The notes under the pieces are model-generated. The model saw nothing but the letters and a program-made list of their open reading frames with translations. It had not been told where the DNA came from and made no database searches. From Mycobacteriales bacterium (GTDB lineage Bacteria; Actinomycetota; Actinomycetes; Mycobacteriales; SCTD01): DNA of 64,000 nt. The DNA lies in assembly GCA_030697205.1 (NCBI GenBank), contig JAUYQP010000041.1, positions 1 through 64,000 of the forward strand, written 5' to 3'. The translations under genes were made by a program, and so were the position numbers. Numbering within the stretch: the stretch's first letter is position 1; each line of letters starts with the position of its first letter. This document shows, one piece after another, positions 50,150 to 58,278 of this stretch.

Positions 50150-50290
50150 GGCTGGCCTCTCGGAGGGGGGTGGGTGTCCTCGACGTCGAGGCGCTGGGTT
50201 CGTCAGTGCAGACAACGATCGGGCTCGCGGGCGGTGACGGGTACATCAGAGGCTGGCCCTCTCGCGACGGCCGGCCTCGGACGGAATGGG

Positions 50291-50716
50291 CTACTTGTAG
50301 GTGAAGGTGTAGCTGACCTGGATCGAGGGCTCACCGGCGAAGTTGCAGGTGTCGATGCTGATCGTGGTGGCCTTCTTGAACTTCACCGACACCGACTCGA
50401 CGACCTCCGGGCTCGCGCCGTCGGCCGAGGCCACGACGGCGCCGTTCTGACGGATGGCGACGAGCCAGTCGAGCTGGTTGGCCAGCTTGACGACGAGGGT
50501 TCCGGCGGCGGGGACCTTGAAGGCCTCGCTGTGGATCGCGAGCGGGTTGACCTGCGGCTCACACGCCTCGCCCACGTTGTTCGACGTCGGGTCCGGCAGC
50601 GCCGTCGCCGTGTAGGTCTTGGAGATCGGCTTGGGCTTGGGCGCCGCGAGAGCGGGCGCCGCTGCCAGGCCCGCAAGCACGAGCGGTGCGACGAGAAGAG
50701 CGGTACGGCGGTGCAT
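50291..50716 (-). CDS. Small secreted beta-sandwich protein, array member 2
   Basis: A 141-residue precursor whose signal peptide (MHRRTALLVAPLVLAGLAAA) is close to that of member 3. The mature domain contains KTYTATALPDPTSNNVGEAC, FKVPAAGTLVVKLANQLDWLVAI, VKFKKATTISIDTCNF and a YTFTYK end. The DWDL element of the others is DWLV here. It is 141 nt upstream of member 3. Two conserved cysteines (EAC and TCN) could form a disulfide. Confidence 0.8.
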   Translation of the reverse strand: MHRRTALLVAPLVLAGLAAAPALAAPKPKPISKTYTATALPDPTSNNVGEACEPQVNPLAIHSEAFKVPAAGTLVVKLANQLDWLVAIRQNGAVVASADGASPEVVESVSVKFKKATTISIDTCNFAGEPSIQVSYTFTYK

Positions 50717-50746
50717 GGCTGGCCTCTCGGGGAGTTGGGGGACGGA

Positions 50747-51199
50747 CTACTTGGCCGTGTAGAGGAGGGTGACCGTCGCGGTCGGGCCACCGGCGAAGTT
50801 GCACGCGCGGATCGTGACGGTGGTCTTCTTCTTGAGCTTGATGGTGATCGTGGACGGCTCGTCGATGGCCGTCCCGAGGTCGTTGTCGTGATCGGCGATC
50901 TTGGCGCCCTTGGCGTCGAGGACGGCGAGCGCCCAGTCGCCCTGGAAGCCGTTGAGGTCGACCTTGAGCGTCCCGGCGTAGGGGATCGCGAACGGCGCCT
51001 CGTGCTTGGCCTGGTCGAGCGTCGGCGAGCAGTTGCCACCGGTCTCTCCGCTGATCGGCGTCGGGTCCGGCACGGGAGCCGTCGCGGTGTAGGTCTTCTT
51101 GATCGGAGCGGGCTTCTTCGGCGCGGCGAGCGCGGGAGCGAGCGACCCCGCGGCGACGATGCCGACGAGCGAGACGGCGAGGGCGGAACGGCTGCGCAT
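50747..51199 (-). CDS. Small secreted beta-sandwich protein, array member 1
   Basis: A 150-residue precursor with a signal peptide ending at ALA-APKK. The mature region reads KKTYTATAPVPDPTP, NCSPTLDQ, FAIPYAGTLKVDLNGFQGDWALAVLD, IKLKKKTTVTIRACNF and ends LLYTAK. It is the first gene of the array; ATG 51199 follows CAGGAG by 6 nt. The N-terminal APKKPAPI and GFQGDW motifs make it most like member 4, so the array may be two duplicated pairs. Confidence 0.8.
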   Translation of the reverse strand: MRSRSALAVSLVGIVAAGSLAPALAAPKKPAPIKKTYTATAPVPDPTPISGETGGNCSPTLDQAKHEAPFAIPYAGTLKVDLNGFQGDWALAVLDAKGAKIADHDNDLGTAIDEPSTITIKLKKKTTVTIRACNFAGGPTATVTLLYTAK

Positions 51200-51570
51200 G
51201 AGTGCTCCTGAATGGCTGGTCGTGGTGCCCGGTCGGGGTTGCTGGGGGACTCCGAGCTGATCGGTCACCTGGGGAGTTCGCCCCTCGGAGCGCGGTTCCT
51301 GCTCGGTGTCCGCAATCCGTCCCGCGTGTCGTCGGGCTCGCGCTGGTTCGTCCTGGTACGTCCCGCTCGCGCGGGCGATCGGGCGAGGGCATCGTCACCT
51401 CTGGGTCATCTCCAGGTGAGGCTCGGCACCCCGCCGCGTGCGAGCGCCGCCGCTCCTGTAGCCTTGCCCCCACGAGCACCACCCGGAAGATCTGCGGGCG
51501 GTGCCCGCTGCGGGTCCAACCGAGTCCGGGGCGCTGCTCGCCCCTGTCGTGAGCGAGGGGGTCGAGCCCT
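51200..51570 (+). other. 371-nt intergenic region with the DUF3073 promoter and leader
   Basis: No gene is seen. TAGCCT at 51459-51464 is a good -10 for the DUF3073 gene, giving a leader of about 100 nt. The leader can form GGGGCG/CGCCCC (51528-51533 with 51539-51544) or alternatively CCCC(T) with (A)GGGG (51541-51545 with 51556-51560), which exclude each other. The proximal 60 nt hold the divergent promoter of the secreted array. Confidence 0.45.
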
Positions 51571-51798
51571 ATGGGCCGCGGCCGTGCGAAGGCCAAGCAG
51601 ACGAAGGTCGCTCGCGAGCTGAAGTACAACACCGGCTCGCTCGACCCCGACCGTCTCAAGCGCGAGCTCGAGGCGGGCGGGTTCGCCAGCGTCCCGTCGA
51701 GCACCAGCGACGACACCGACGACGGTGACGACTACGCCGACCCGTACGCCTCCGACGAGGACGACGAGGACGACGAGGACGAGCCCGCCGCGCGCTGA
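51571..51798 (+). CDS. DUF3073 family protein
   Basis: A 75-residue protein starting MGRGRAKAKQTKVARELKY, with YNTGSLDPDRLKREL next, the hallmark of the actinobacterial DUF3073 family, and a very acidic tail (DDDGDDYADPY... EDDEDEP). It is basic at the front and acidic at the back, with no known activity. Its position between purM and bldC is conserved in actinobacteria. A long perfect terminator follows. Confidence 0.92.
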   Translation: MGRGRAKAKQTKVARELKYNTGSLDPDRLKRELEAGGFASVPSSTSDDTDDGDDYADPYASDEDDEDDEDEPAAR

Positions 51799-51806
51799 CG
51801 CGACGG

Positions 51807-51842
51807 TGACGGAGGGCGGACCCGCGGGTCCGCCCTCCGTCA
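51807..51842 (+). terminator. Very long perfect hairpin after DUF3073
   Basis: The arms 51807-51823 and 51826-51842 are perfect complements over 17 bp with only GC between them, so the loop opens slightly. It starts 8 nt after the DUF3073 stop. It is convergent with purM. Confidence 0.85.
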
Positions 51843-51899
51843 TGTCCGGAGACGGCCCTGCGTACGACGACACCGTCCTGTCCGGGTCGTGCGTCGTAC

Positions 51900-51922
51900 G
51901 ACCTGGGCGTCAGGCCCAGGTC
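51900..51922 (-). terminator. Hairpin overlapping the purM stop
   Basis: GACCTGGGC (51900-51908) and GCCCAGGTC (51914-51922) form a perfect 9-bp stem with a 5-nt loop. The stem includes part of the purM stop codon, so it probably terminates the purF-purM transcript. Confidence 0.6.
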
Positions 51923-52967
51923 AGCGGGAGTGCTCGCCGACGAGGCGCGCGGCGCCGGTGGGCTCGTCGGTGATGGTGCCTGCGACCCACGCCTCGACGT
52001 GGCGGGCCGTGAGCAGGGCGAGGGCCCGGTCGACGTCCTCGGGCGGCAGGACGGCGACCATGCCGACGCCCATGTTGAAGGTGCGCTCCATCTCGACCTG
52101 CTCGACGCGGCCGCGCTGCTGGACCAGCTGGAAGACCGGCGGGACCGCCCAGGTGGTGCGGTCCACGACGGCGGTCAGGTGCTCGGGCAGGACACGGGAG
52201 AGATTGGCCGCGAGCCCGCCACCGGTGATGTGGGAGAAGGCCCGCACACCGGTCTCCTCGATGAGCGCGAGGCAGTCCTTGGCGTAGATGCGGGTCGGTA
52301 CGAGCAGCGCCTCGCCGAGCGGGGCGGACAGCTCGTCGACGACGCCGTCGAGCCGCATCCGCGCGCCCTGCAGGAGGACGTGGCGGACAAGCGAGAAGCC
52401 GTTGCTGTGCAGGCCGCTCGAGGCCATCGCGACGACGACGTCGCCGGCCTGGATCCGCTCGGCGCCCAGGACCTGGTCGGCCTCGACGACACCGACCCCG
52501 GTGCCGGCGATGTCGTAGTGGTCGTCGGCCATCATGCCGGGGTGCTCGGCGGTCTCGCCGCCCACGAGCGCGCAGCCGGCGAGCCGGCAGCCCTCGGCGA
52601 TGCCTCCGACGATCTCGGCGACCCGCTCCGGCACGACCCGGCCGACCGCGATGTAGTCCTGCATGAACAGCGGCTCGGCACCGCAGACGACGAGGTCGTC
52701 GACGACCATGCCGACGAGGTCGATGCCGACGGTGTCGTGCTTGTCCATCGCCTGCGCGATCGCGAGCTTGGTGCCGACGCCGTCGGTCGAGGACGCGAGC
52801 AGCGGGCGCTTCCACTTAGCGAGGTCGAGCTCGAAGAGCCCGGCGAAGCCGCCGAGGCCGCCGATCACCTCGGGGCGGGTCGCGCGGGCGACCTTGGACT
52901 TCATGAGCTCGACGGCGCGGTCGCCGGCCTCGATGTCGACGCCGGCTCCGGCGTAGGAGGCGGTCAC
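51921..52967 (-). CDS. purM: Phosphoribosylformylglycinamidine cyclo-ligase PurM
   Basis: A 348-residue enzyme making aminoimidazole ribotide from FGAM with ATP. SYAGAGVDIEAGDRAVELMK at the start, LASSTDGVGTKLAIA, GIDLVGMVVDDLVVCGAEPLFMQDY, GGETAEHPGMM and FSHITGGGLAANL are all characteristic. The GTG overlaps the purF stop (GTGA), so the two are co-translated. It has normal length and no anomaly. Confidence 0.97.
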   Translation of the reverse strand: MTASYAGAGVDIEAGDRAVELMKSKVARATRPEVIGGLGGFAGLFELDLAKWKRPLLASSTDGVGTKLAIAQAMDKHDTVGIDLVGMVVDDLVVCGAEPLFMQDYIAVGRVVPERVAEIVGGIAEGCRLAGCALVGGETAEHPGMMADDHYDIAGTGVGVVEADQVLGAERIQAGDVVVAMASSGLHSNGFSLVRHVLLQGARMRLDGVVDELSAPLGEALLVPTRIYAKDCLALIEETGVRAFSHITGGGLAANLSRVLPEHLTAVVDRTTWAVPPVFQLVQQRGRVEQVEMERTFNMGVGMVAVLPPEDVDRALALLTARHVEAWVAGTITDEPTGAARLVGEHSR

Positions 52968-54562
52968 GGGCGGCGCACCGCGTCCTCCGCGCCGACACCG
53001 GGGAGGAGGGCATCGAGGGGGTCGGCCGGCGCGATGCCGTTATGGGTCACGGTGGTCCCGTCGTTGAGGTGCTCGTGGTCGGCCCGCACGGTGCGGTCGA
53101 GGCCCTCGAGCAGGTGCTTGTTGCCGATGATGTCGCTGTGCGGCAGGGGGATCGGGTAGTCGCCGGTGAAGCAGGCCCGGCACAGGGTGTCGGCCGGGCG
53201 GGTGCTCGCCTCGGTGAGGCCCTCGAGCGTCACGAAGGCGAGCGAGTCGGAGCCGATCGACGCGCGGATCTCGTCGACGGACAGGCCGCTCGCCACGAGC
53301 TCGGCCTTGCTCGCGAAGTCGATGCCGTAGAAGCACGGGTCGGTGACCGGCGGGCTCGAGATGCGGACGTGCACCTCGGCGGCGCCGGCCTCGCGCAGCA
53401 TCCGCACGAGCGCGCGCTGGGTGTTTCCGCGCACGATCGAGTCGTCGACGACGACGAGCTTCTTGCCCTTGATGACCTCGCGCAGCGGGTTGAGCTTGAG
53501 CCGGATGCCGAGCTGGCGGATGGTCTGCGACGGCTGGATGAAGGTCCGCCCGACGTAGGCGTTCTTCACCAGGCCCATGGAGTAGGGGATGCCGGACTCC
53601 TCGGCGTAGCCGATGGCCGCGGGCGTGCCGGACTCCGGCACCGGGATGACCAGGTCGGCGATGACGGGCGCCTCGCGCGCCAGCACTCGGCCCACCTCTA
53701 CGCGGGTCTCGTAGACCGAGCGGCCGGCGATCGTGGTGTCAGGACGGGCGAGGTAGACGTACTCGAACAGGCAGCCCTTGGGGGTCGCCTCGGCGAAGCG
53801 CTGGGTGCGCACGCCGTGCTCGTCGATGACGAGCAGCTCGCCCGGCTCGACCTCGCGGACGAAGGACGCACCCACGATGTCGAGCGCCGCGGTCTCCGAC
53901 GCCACGACCCAGCCGCGCTCGAGCCGGCCGAGCACCAGGGGGCGCACGCCGTGGCGGTCGCGGGCGGCGTAGAGCGTGTGCTCGTCCATGAAGACCAGCG
54001 AGAACGCCCCGACCAGGGTCGGCAGCACCTCCATCGCGGCCGCCTCGGGCGAGCGGTCGGAGCAGGAGGCGAGCAGCGCGGTGATGAGGTCGCTGTCGTT
54101 GGTGGCGCCCATCGCGTCCTGCGCGCGGCCCAACTCGCGGACCCGGCGGGCCAGGTCGGTGGTGTTGGTGAGGTTGCCGTTGTGGCCCAGCGCCAGCGAC
54201 CCGCCGGTGGGCAGGGTGCGGAAGCTCGGCTGGGCGTTCTCCCAGGTGCAGGACCCGGTGGTGGAGTAGCGGCAGTGGCCGATGGCGAGGTGGCCCTTGA
54301 GGCTGCCGAGGGTGGCCTCGTCGAAGACCTGCGCGACCAGGCCGAGCTCCTTGTAGACCAGCACGGCGGCGCCGTCGCTGACCGCCATGCCGGCGGCCTC
54401 CTGGCCGCGGTGCTGCAGCGCGTAGAGGCCGTAGTAGGTGAGCTTCGCGACGTCCTCGCCGGGAGCCCACACGCCGAAGACGCCGCACTCCTCGCCGACC
54501 GGTCGCTCGGGCTCGTAGAGCGTCTCGTCGAGGGTGTCGACAGGGCCGTGTGCTGCGGGCAC
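52964..54562 (-). CDS. purF: Amidophosphoribosyltransferase PurF
   Basis: A 532-residue enzyme catalysing the first step of purine synthesis (PRPP plus glutamine to phosphoribosylamine). EECGVFGVWAP contains the nucleophilic Cys that becomes N-terminal after propeptide cleavage. LQHRGQEAAGMA, HCRYSTTGS and GHNGNLTN form the glutaminase site, VVVDDSIVRGNT binds PRPP, and the Cys in CRACFTGDYP and others fit the iron-sulfur type. GTG 54562 has GAGGAG 8 nt upstream; longer frames are unsupported. Confidence 0.97.
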   Translation of the reverse strand: MPAAHGPVDTLDETLYEPERPVGEECGVFGVWAPGEDVAKLTYYGLYALQHRGQEAAGMAVSDGAAVLVYKELGLVAQVFDEATLGSLKGHLAIGHCRYSTTGSCTWENAQPSFRTLPTGGSLALGHNGNLTNTTDLARRVRELGRAQDAMGATNDSDLITALLASCSDRSPEAAAMEVLPTLVGAFSLVFMDEHTLYAARDRHGVRPLVLGRLERGWVVASETAALDIVGASFVREVEPGELLVIDEHGVRTQRFAEATPKGCLFEYVYLARPDTTIAGRSVYETRVEVGRVLAREAPVIADLVIPVPESGTPAAIGYAEESGIPYSMGLVKNAYVGRTFIQPSQTIRQLGIRLKLNPLREVIKGKKLVVVDDSIVRGNTQRALVRMLREAGAAEVHVRISSPPVTDPCFYGIDFASKAELVASGLSVDEIRASIGSDSLAFVTLEGLTEASTRPADTLCRACFTGDYPIPLPHSDIIGNKHLLEGLDRTVRADHEHLNDGTTVTHNGIAPADPLDALLPGVGAEDAVRRP

Positions 54563-54609
54563 GCGGGGGCTCCTCGGGCGATCGGGAGGGTGGGGAAGCC
54601 TGCGGCCAG

Positions 54610-54615
54610 AGTGTA
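54610..54615 (-). promoter_or_regulatory. Probable -10 of the purF-purM operon
   Basis: TACACT on the minus strand (complement of 54610-54615) lies about 48 nt before the purF GTG. No good -35 is seen at the usual distance. Confidence 0.4.
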
Positions 54616-54858
54616 GCGGCGGGCCGCACCGGGGCTGCCTCGCCGCTCTTCGTACGAAGCTGCTGCGAACCGCGTTTGAGACCGCTGCGAGACGGGGATC
54701 ACAGGCCCTGTCGCCGTTGCCAGACCCCCCTGTCGCCCGCGCCAGAAACGGACATCGCGGAGAGGTCGCGCGGCGGCTCTGTCGAATCCCGAACGGTCGT
54801 GGTGCGGCACCGATGCCGCGCTCCCAGCCACGCAGATCCCCCCTCACAAGGAGAGCAC

Positions 54859-55320
54859 GTGACGCGAGTCCTCATCAGCGCCTCGGTCCTGGCCCTTGCC
54901 GTCACCGGCATGTCGTCCACCCTCGCCGGCACGCCGGATGGCCAGGGCGCCCAGAAGCGGGCCCTGTCCGCCGTCACGACCGAGGTCGAGGAGCAGTGCG
55001 AGGAGGCGGGCAGCGAGGACGCCGACACCGGCGACGCCTTCGGCTTCGCGATTCTCAACGCACCCGGCAAGGTGGGTGCGGTGACCAAGGTGGTGGGCGA
55101 GGTGTCGCTGAAGAAGGCCGACCCCAACGAGACCTTCATGGTCTTCCTCGCGCAGGACGGTATGTGCACCCCGACGGGAACCCTCACGACCAACGGCGTC
55201 GGCAACGGCAACTCCCACATCGACACCCCGGTCACCGGTGTGGCCGGCACCTACTACGTCGTGCTGCAGGACATGGCGATGGAGGAGCGCTACGCGAGCA
55301 CGCCGGTCCTGCTGACGTAG
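54859..55320 (+). CDS. Secreted protein of unknown function
   Basis: A 153-residue precursor with a signal peptide (about 1-24). The mature part is acidic at first (TTEVEEQCEEAGSEDADTGD), then beta-rich with repeated VxKVVGEVSLKKADPNETFMVFL and YYVVLQDMAMEERYAST. Two Cys (EQC, GMC) may pair. It loosely recalls the small secreted array proteins but is not an obvious paralogue. AAGGAGAG precedes the GTG. It is divergent from purF and closed by a strong hairpin. Confidence 0.78.
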   Translation: MTRVLISASVLALAVTGMSSTLAGTPDGQGAQKRALSAVTTEVEEQCEEAGSEDADTGDAFGFAILNAPGKVGAVTKVVGEVSLKKADPNETFMVFLAQDGMCTPTGTLTTNGVGNGNSHIDTPVTGVAGTYYVVLQDMAMEERYASTPVLLT

Positions 55321-55333
55321 CGGATCACCGCCG

Positions 55334-55369
55334 CGGCCCGGCACCGGACCCCCTCCCGGTGCCGGGCCG
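55334..55369 (+). terminator. 14-bp terminator hairpin
   Basis: CGGCCCGGCACCGG (55334-55347) and CCGGTGCCGGGCCG (55356-55369) pair perfectly around an 8-nt loop, 13 nt after the secreted-protein stop. Confidence 0.85.
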
Positions 55370-55406
55370 TCGCGCGTCCGGGCGCGTGAGCAGCGACGAT
55401 GGAGGG

Positions 55407-56648
55407 GTGACCGCACCGACGCCCGACCCGTGGGCCGCACCCGACCGACCGGCGACGTCGTGGGGCGCACCCACCGGGGAGGCGCACACCGGGACCCGCA
55501 CCTGGTCGTGGCTCACGACCGACGTGCTCGTCGTCGCGATCGCCGGCCTGCTCGTGCTCTTCGCCAGCAGCAGCCTCGCCGTCGTGCGCCTCGCCGAGGA
55601 GGAGACGGTCGACCTGACCGCAGCGCAGGCCGAGCTCGAGCGCCGGCTGCCCGACCTCGTCGCCTACGTCGAGCAGGAGCGCGGTCTGGCCTTCACCGAG
55701 CCGGTCGACGCGCGGGTCCTCGACGACGAGCGCTTCCTCGACGCGCTCTACGGCGGCGGCAGCGAGGTCGAGGACGACGAGGAGGAGGGCGACGCCGGGG
55801 CCACCCTGACGGCGCTCGGCCTGCTGGACCCCGACGACGACCTCGACGCGGTCGTCGACGAGGCCCTCGGTGACGGGGTCGTCGGCTTCTACGACCAGGA
55901 GAGCGACGAGCTGTTCGTCCGGGGCAGCAGCATCGACCCCTACGTCGAGATGGTGCTCGTCCACGAGCTCGTCCACGCCCTGCAGGACCAGCGCTTCGAC
56001 CTCGACCGGCCGGACCTACGCGACGCCGACGACGAGCGCTTCAGCGGCTTCCAGTCACTGGTCGAGGGCGACGCCACCCGGGTCGAGACGGCCTACTACG
56101 ACTCGCGTCCCGGGGACGTGCAGGCAGCGATCGACGCGGAGGAGCAGCGCCGCTTCGCGGGCTCCGACCGCGAGCCCGGCATCGTCGACCTGCTACTCGG
56201 CTTCCCCTACTTCGCGGGCCAGCCCTACGTCGAGGCGCTGCTCAAGAGCGGCGGTCAGGCCCGGCTCGACGCGGCCTTCGAGACGCCGCCGACGACCACC
56301 GAGCAGGTGCTCGAGCCCGACGGTGAGGACCTCGAGCCGGTCGAGGTCGAGACGCCGACGAGCAGCGGGAAGCGGGTGGACCAGGGTGTGCTCGGCGCGG
56401 CCGGGCTCTCGCTGCTGGTGCCGGCCGACCCGACGCAGGACGGCCCGCACCTGGGCTGGGACGGCGACCGCTACGCGACCTTCACCGACGGCGACGAGAC
56501 CTGCACGGTCGTCGCGGTCGTGATGGAGAGCCAGACCGCGCGCGACGACCTCGCGGAGGAGCTCGCCGACTGGCGCGCGCGCACCGGCGCGGAGGTCATC
56601 GTCACCGGCGACCGCACGCTGCGGCTGGTGTCCTGCGCCGGCTCGTGA
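55407..56648 (+). CDS. Membrane-anchored HExxH metallopeptidase-like protein
   Basis: A 413-residue protein: Pro/Ala-rich cytoplasmic N-terminus, one membrane segment (about 38-60, VLVVAIAGLLVLFASSSLAVV) and a large external domain. VLVHELVHALQDQRFDLDRP holds an HExxH zinc motif, and EGDATRVETAYYD about 40 residues on offers the third ligand Glu. Preceding acidic segments (EVEDDEEEGDAG) are low-complexity. Starts GTG 55386 and 55407 are both possible; I prefer 55407, although GGAGG is very close to it. Substrate and partner are unknown. Confidence 0.8.
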   Translation: MTAPTPDPWAAPDRPATSWGAPTGEAHTGTRTWSWLTTDVLVVAIAGLLVLFASSSLAVVRLAEEETVDLTAAQAELERRLPDLVAYVEQERGLAFTEPVDARVLDDERFLDALYGGGSEVEDDEEEGDAGATLTALGLLDPDDDLDAVVDEALGDGVVGFYDQESDELFVRGSSIDPYVEMVLVHELVHALQDQRFDLDRPDLRDADDERFSGFQSLVEGDATRVETAYYDSRPGDVQAAIDAEEQRRFAGSDREPGIVDLLLGFPYFAGQPYVEALLKSGGQARLDAAFETPPTTTEQVLEPDGEDLEPVEVETPTSSGKRVDQGVLGAAGLSLLVPADPTQDGPHLGWDGDRYATFTDGDETCTVVAVVMESQTARDDLAEELADWRARTGAEVIVTGDRTLRLVSCAGS

Positions 56649-56675
56649 CCGACGGCCCGCCCGGCGACCGGACCG

Positions 56676-58244
56676 TCAGTTGACGGCCCGCTCACGGCCT
56701 TCCCAGAAGGGTGCGCGCAGCTCGCGCTTGAGGACCTTCATCGCGCCCGACAACGGCAGCGGCTCCTCGCGGAAGGTCACGGCCTTCGGCACCTTGTAGC
56801 CCGCGATGAGCTCCTTGGCGTGCGCGACGAGCTCCTCTCCGGTGACCTCCCCACCCGGGTGCAGCACGACGATCGCGTGGACGGCCTCGCCCCAGACGTC
56901 GTCGGGTACACCGACCACGGCGACCTGGGCGACCGCCGGGTGGGAGGCGACGGCCTGCTCGACCTCGGTGGAGTAGACGTTCTCGCCACCCGTCACGATC
57001 ATGTCCTTGGTCCTGTCGACCAGGAAGAGGTAGCCCTCGTCGTCGAGGTAGCCCGCGTCGCCGGAGTGGTACCAGCCGTCGCGGAACGCCGCGGCGGTCT
57101 CCTCCGGCCGGCGCCAGTACTCCCGCATGAGCTGCCCGCCGCGCACGCAGACCTCGCCGACCTGACCGGTCGGCAGGACGGTGCCGTGCTCGTCCTGCAC
57201 CGTGATGACGGTGCCCGCGACGGCCCGACCGGCCGAGCCGACCTTGTCCTCACGGTCGTGGTCGGCCGGCAGCAGGACGCTGACCAGCGCCGCGCTCTCG
57301 GTCATGCCGTAGCCCTGGAACAGCTCGAGCTCCGGTGCATCCCGGCGCAGCCGGTCGAGCACCGGCCGCGGCATGGGCGAGGCGCCGTAGGTCATCCGCC
57401 GCAGCGACGACAGAGCGGCAGCGTCGTACGCCGGGTGGGCGAAGGTCATCGCAATCATCGTCGGGACCATGATCGTGTTGGTCGGCCGGTGCTCGGTCAT
57501 CGCCGCGAGCACGGCGCCCGGGTCGAAGAACGGCACCGTCACGAGGCGCGCGCCGACGACGGGGACGGTGAGGATCGCGCCCATCGACGCGGCGTGGAAC
57601 ATCGGGACCTGCGCGAGGTAGACCTCGTCGGGGTCGATCCGCACGGTCATCTGGATGTGGTAGTTCGTGAGCACGATCGCGCGCTGGTCGAGCAGCACAC
57701 CCTTGGGCAGACCGGTGGTGCCGCCGGTGTACATCAGCAGCGCCGGCGCGTCCTCCTCCGGCTCGGGCAGCGCGATCTCCTCGCCGGAGACGACGAGATC
57801 CTCGAAGGACACGTCGTGGGGCACGTCGCCCTCGCCCATGAGCACCACGGTCTGGATCCTGGCGGCCTCGCGGATGCCGTCGATGACCGGTGCGAAGAGC
57901 GCGTCGACGAAGACCACCTTGCAGGCGCTGTCGGACAGCACGTGGACGAGCTCGCGCGGTGCGAAGCGCAGGTTCAGCGGGTTGACGACACCCGCACCCA
58001 GCAGGCCCGCGTGATAGAGCTCCTCGACCCTCGCGCTGTTGAGGCTCAGCACCCCGAAGCGGTCCTCGGCGGTCAGCCCGAGCTCCTTGCGCATCGCCGA
58101 GGCGAGCCGCAGCACCCGGCTGCCGTGCTCGCCGTAGGTGGTCTCGGTCCCCGCGCCCGTGTCGGTGACGAACGGTCGGGACGCGTTGCGGCTGATGGCC
58201 GGCAGCAGCTGCCGGTGCCAGACGAGCTCCTTCAACGTGGACAC
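56676..58244 (-). CDS. AMP-dependent acyl-CoA synthetase (fatty-acid--CoA ligase family)
   Basis: A 522-residue ANL-family ligase. MYTGGTTGLPKGVLLD is the ATP loop, GYGMTESAALVS the A5 motif, YHSGDAGYLDDEGYLFLVDRTKDMIVTGGENVYSTEVE the hinge region, and PKAVTFREEPLPLSGAMKVLKREL the C-terminal catalytic Lys. Length and motifs fit an acyl-CoA synthetase rather than a nonribosomal peptide synthetase domain. The acyl substrate is unknown. It starts GTG and is 35 nt from the isomerase-family gene on the same strand. Confidence 0.93.
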   Translation of the reverse strand: MSTLKELVWHRQLLPAISRNASRPFVTDTGAGTETTYGEHGSRVLRLASAMRKELGLTAEDRFGVLSLNSARVEELYHAGLLGAGVVNPLNLRFAPRELVHVLSDSACKVVFVDALFAPVIDGIREAARIQTVVLMGEGDVPHDVSFEDLVVSGEEIALPEPEEDAPALLMYTGGTTGLPKGVLLDQRAIVLTNYHIQMTVRIDPDEVYLAQVPMFHAASMGAILTVPVVGARLVTVPFFDPGAVLAAMTEHRPTNTIMVPTMIAMTFAHPAYDAAALSSLRRMTYGASPMPRPVLDRLRRDAPELELFQGYGMTESAALVSVLLPADHDREDKVGSAGRAVAGTVITVQDEHGTVLPTGQVGEVCVRGGQLMREYWRRPEETAAAFRDGWYHSGDAGYLDDEGYLFLVDRTKDMIVTGGENVYSTEVEQAVASHPAVAQVAVVGVPDDVWGEAVHAIVVLHPGGEVTGEELVAHAKELIAGYKVPKAVTFREEPLPLSGAMKVLKRELRAPFWEGRERAVN

Positions 58245-58278
58245 CTCTCGGGAGGGTGACGGGCGTCACACACTAGGT

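Noticed and set aside
54563-54847. Extended N-terminus of PurF
   Set aside because: The frame is open to 54847, but the catalytic Cys must lie near the N-terminus. GTG 54562 with GAGGAG fits, and the extension covers the promoter.
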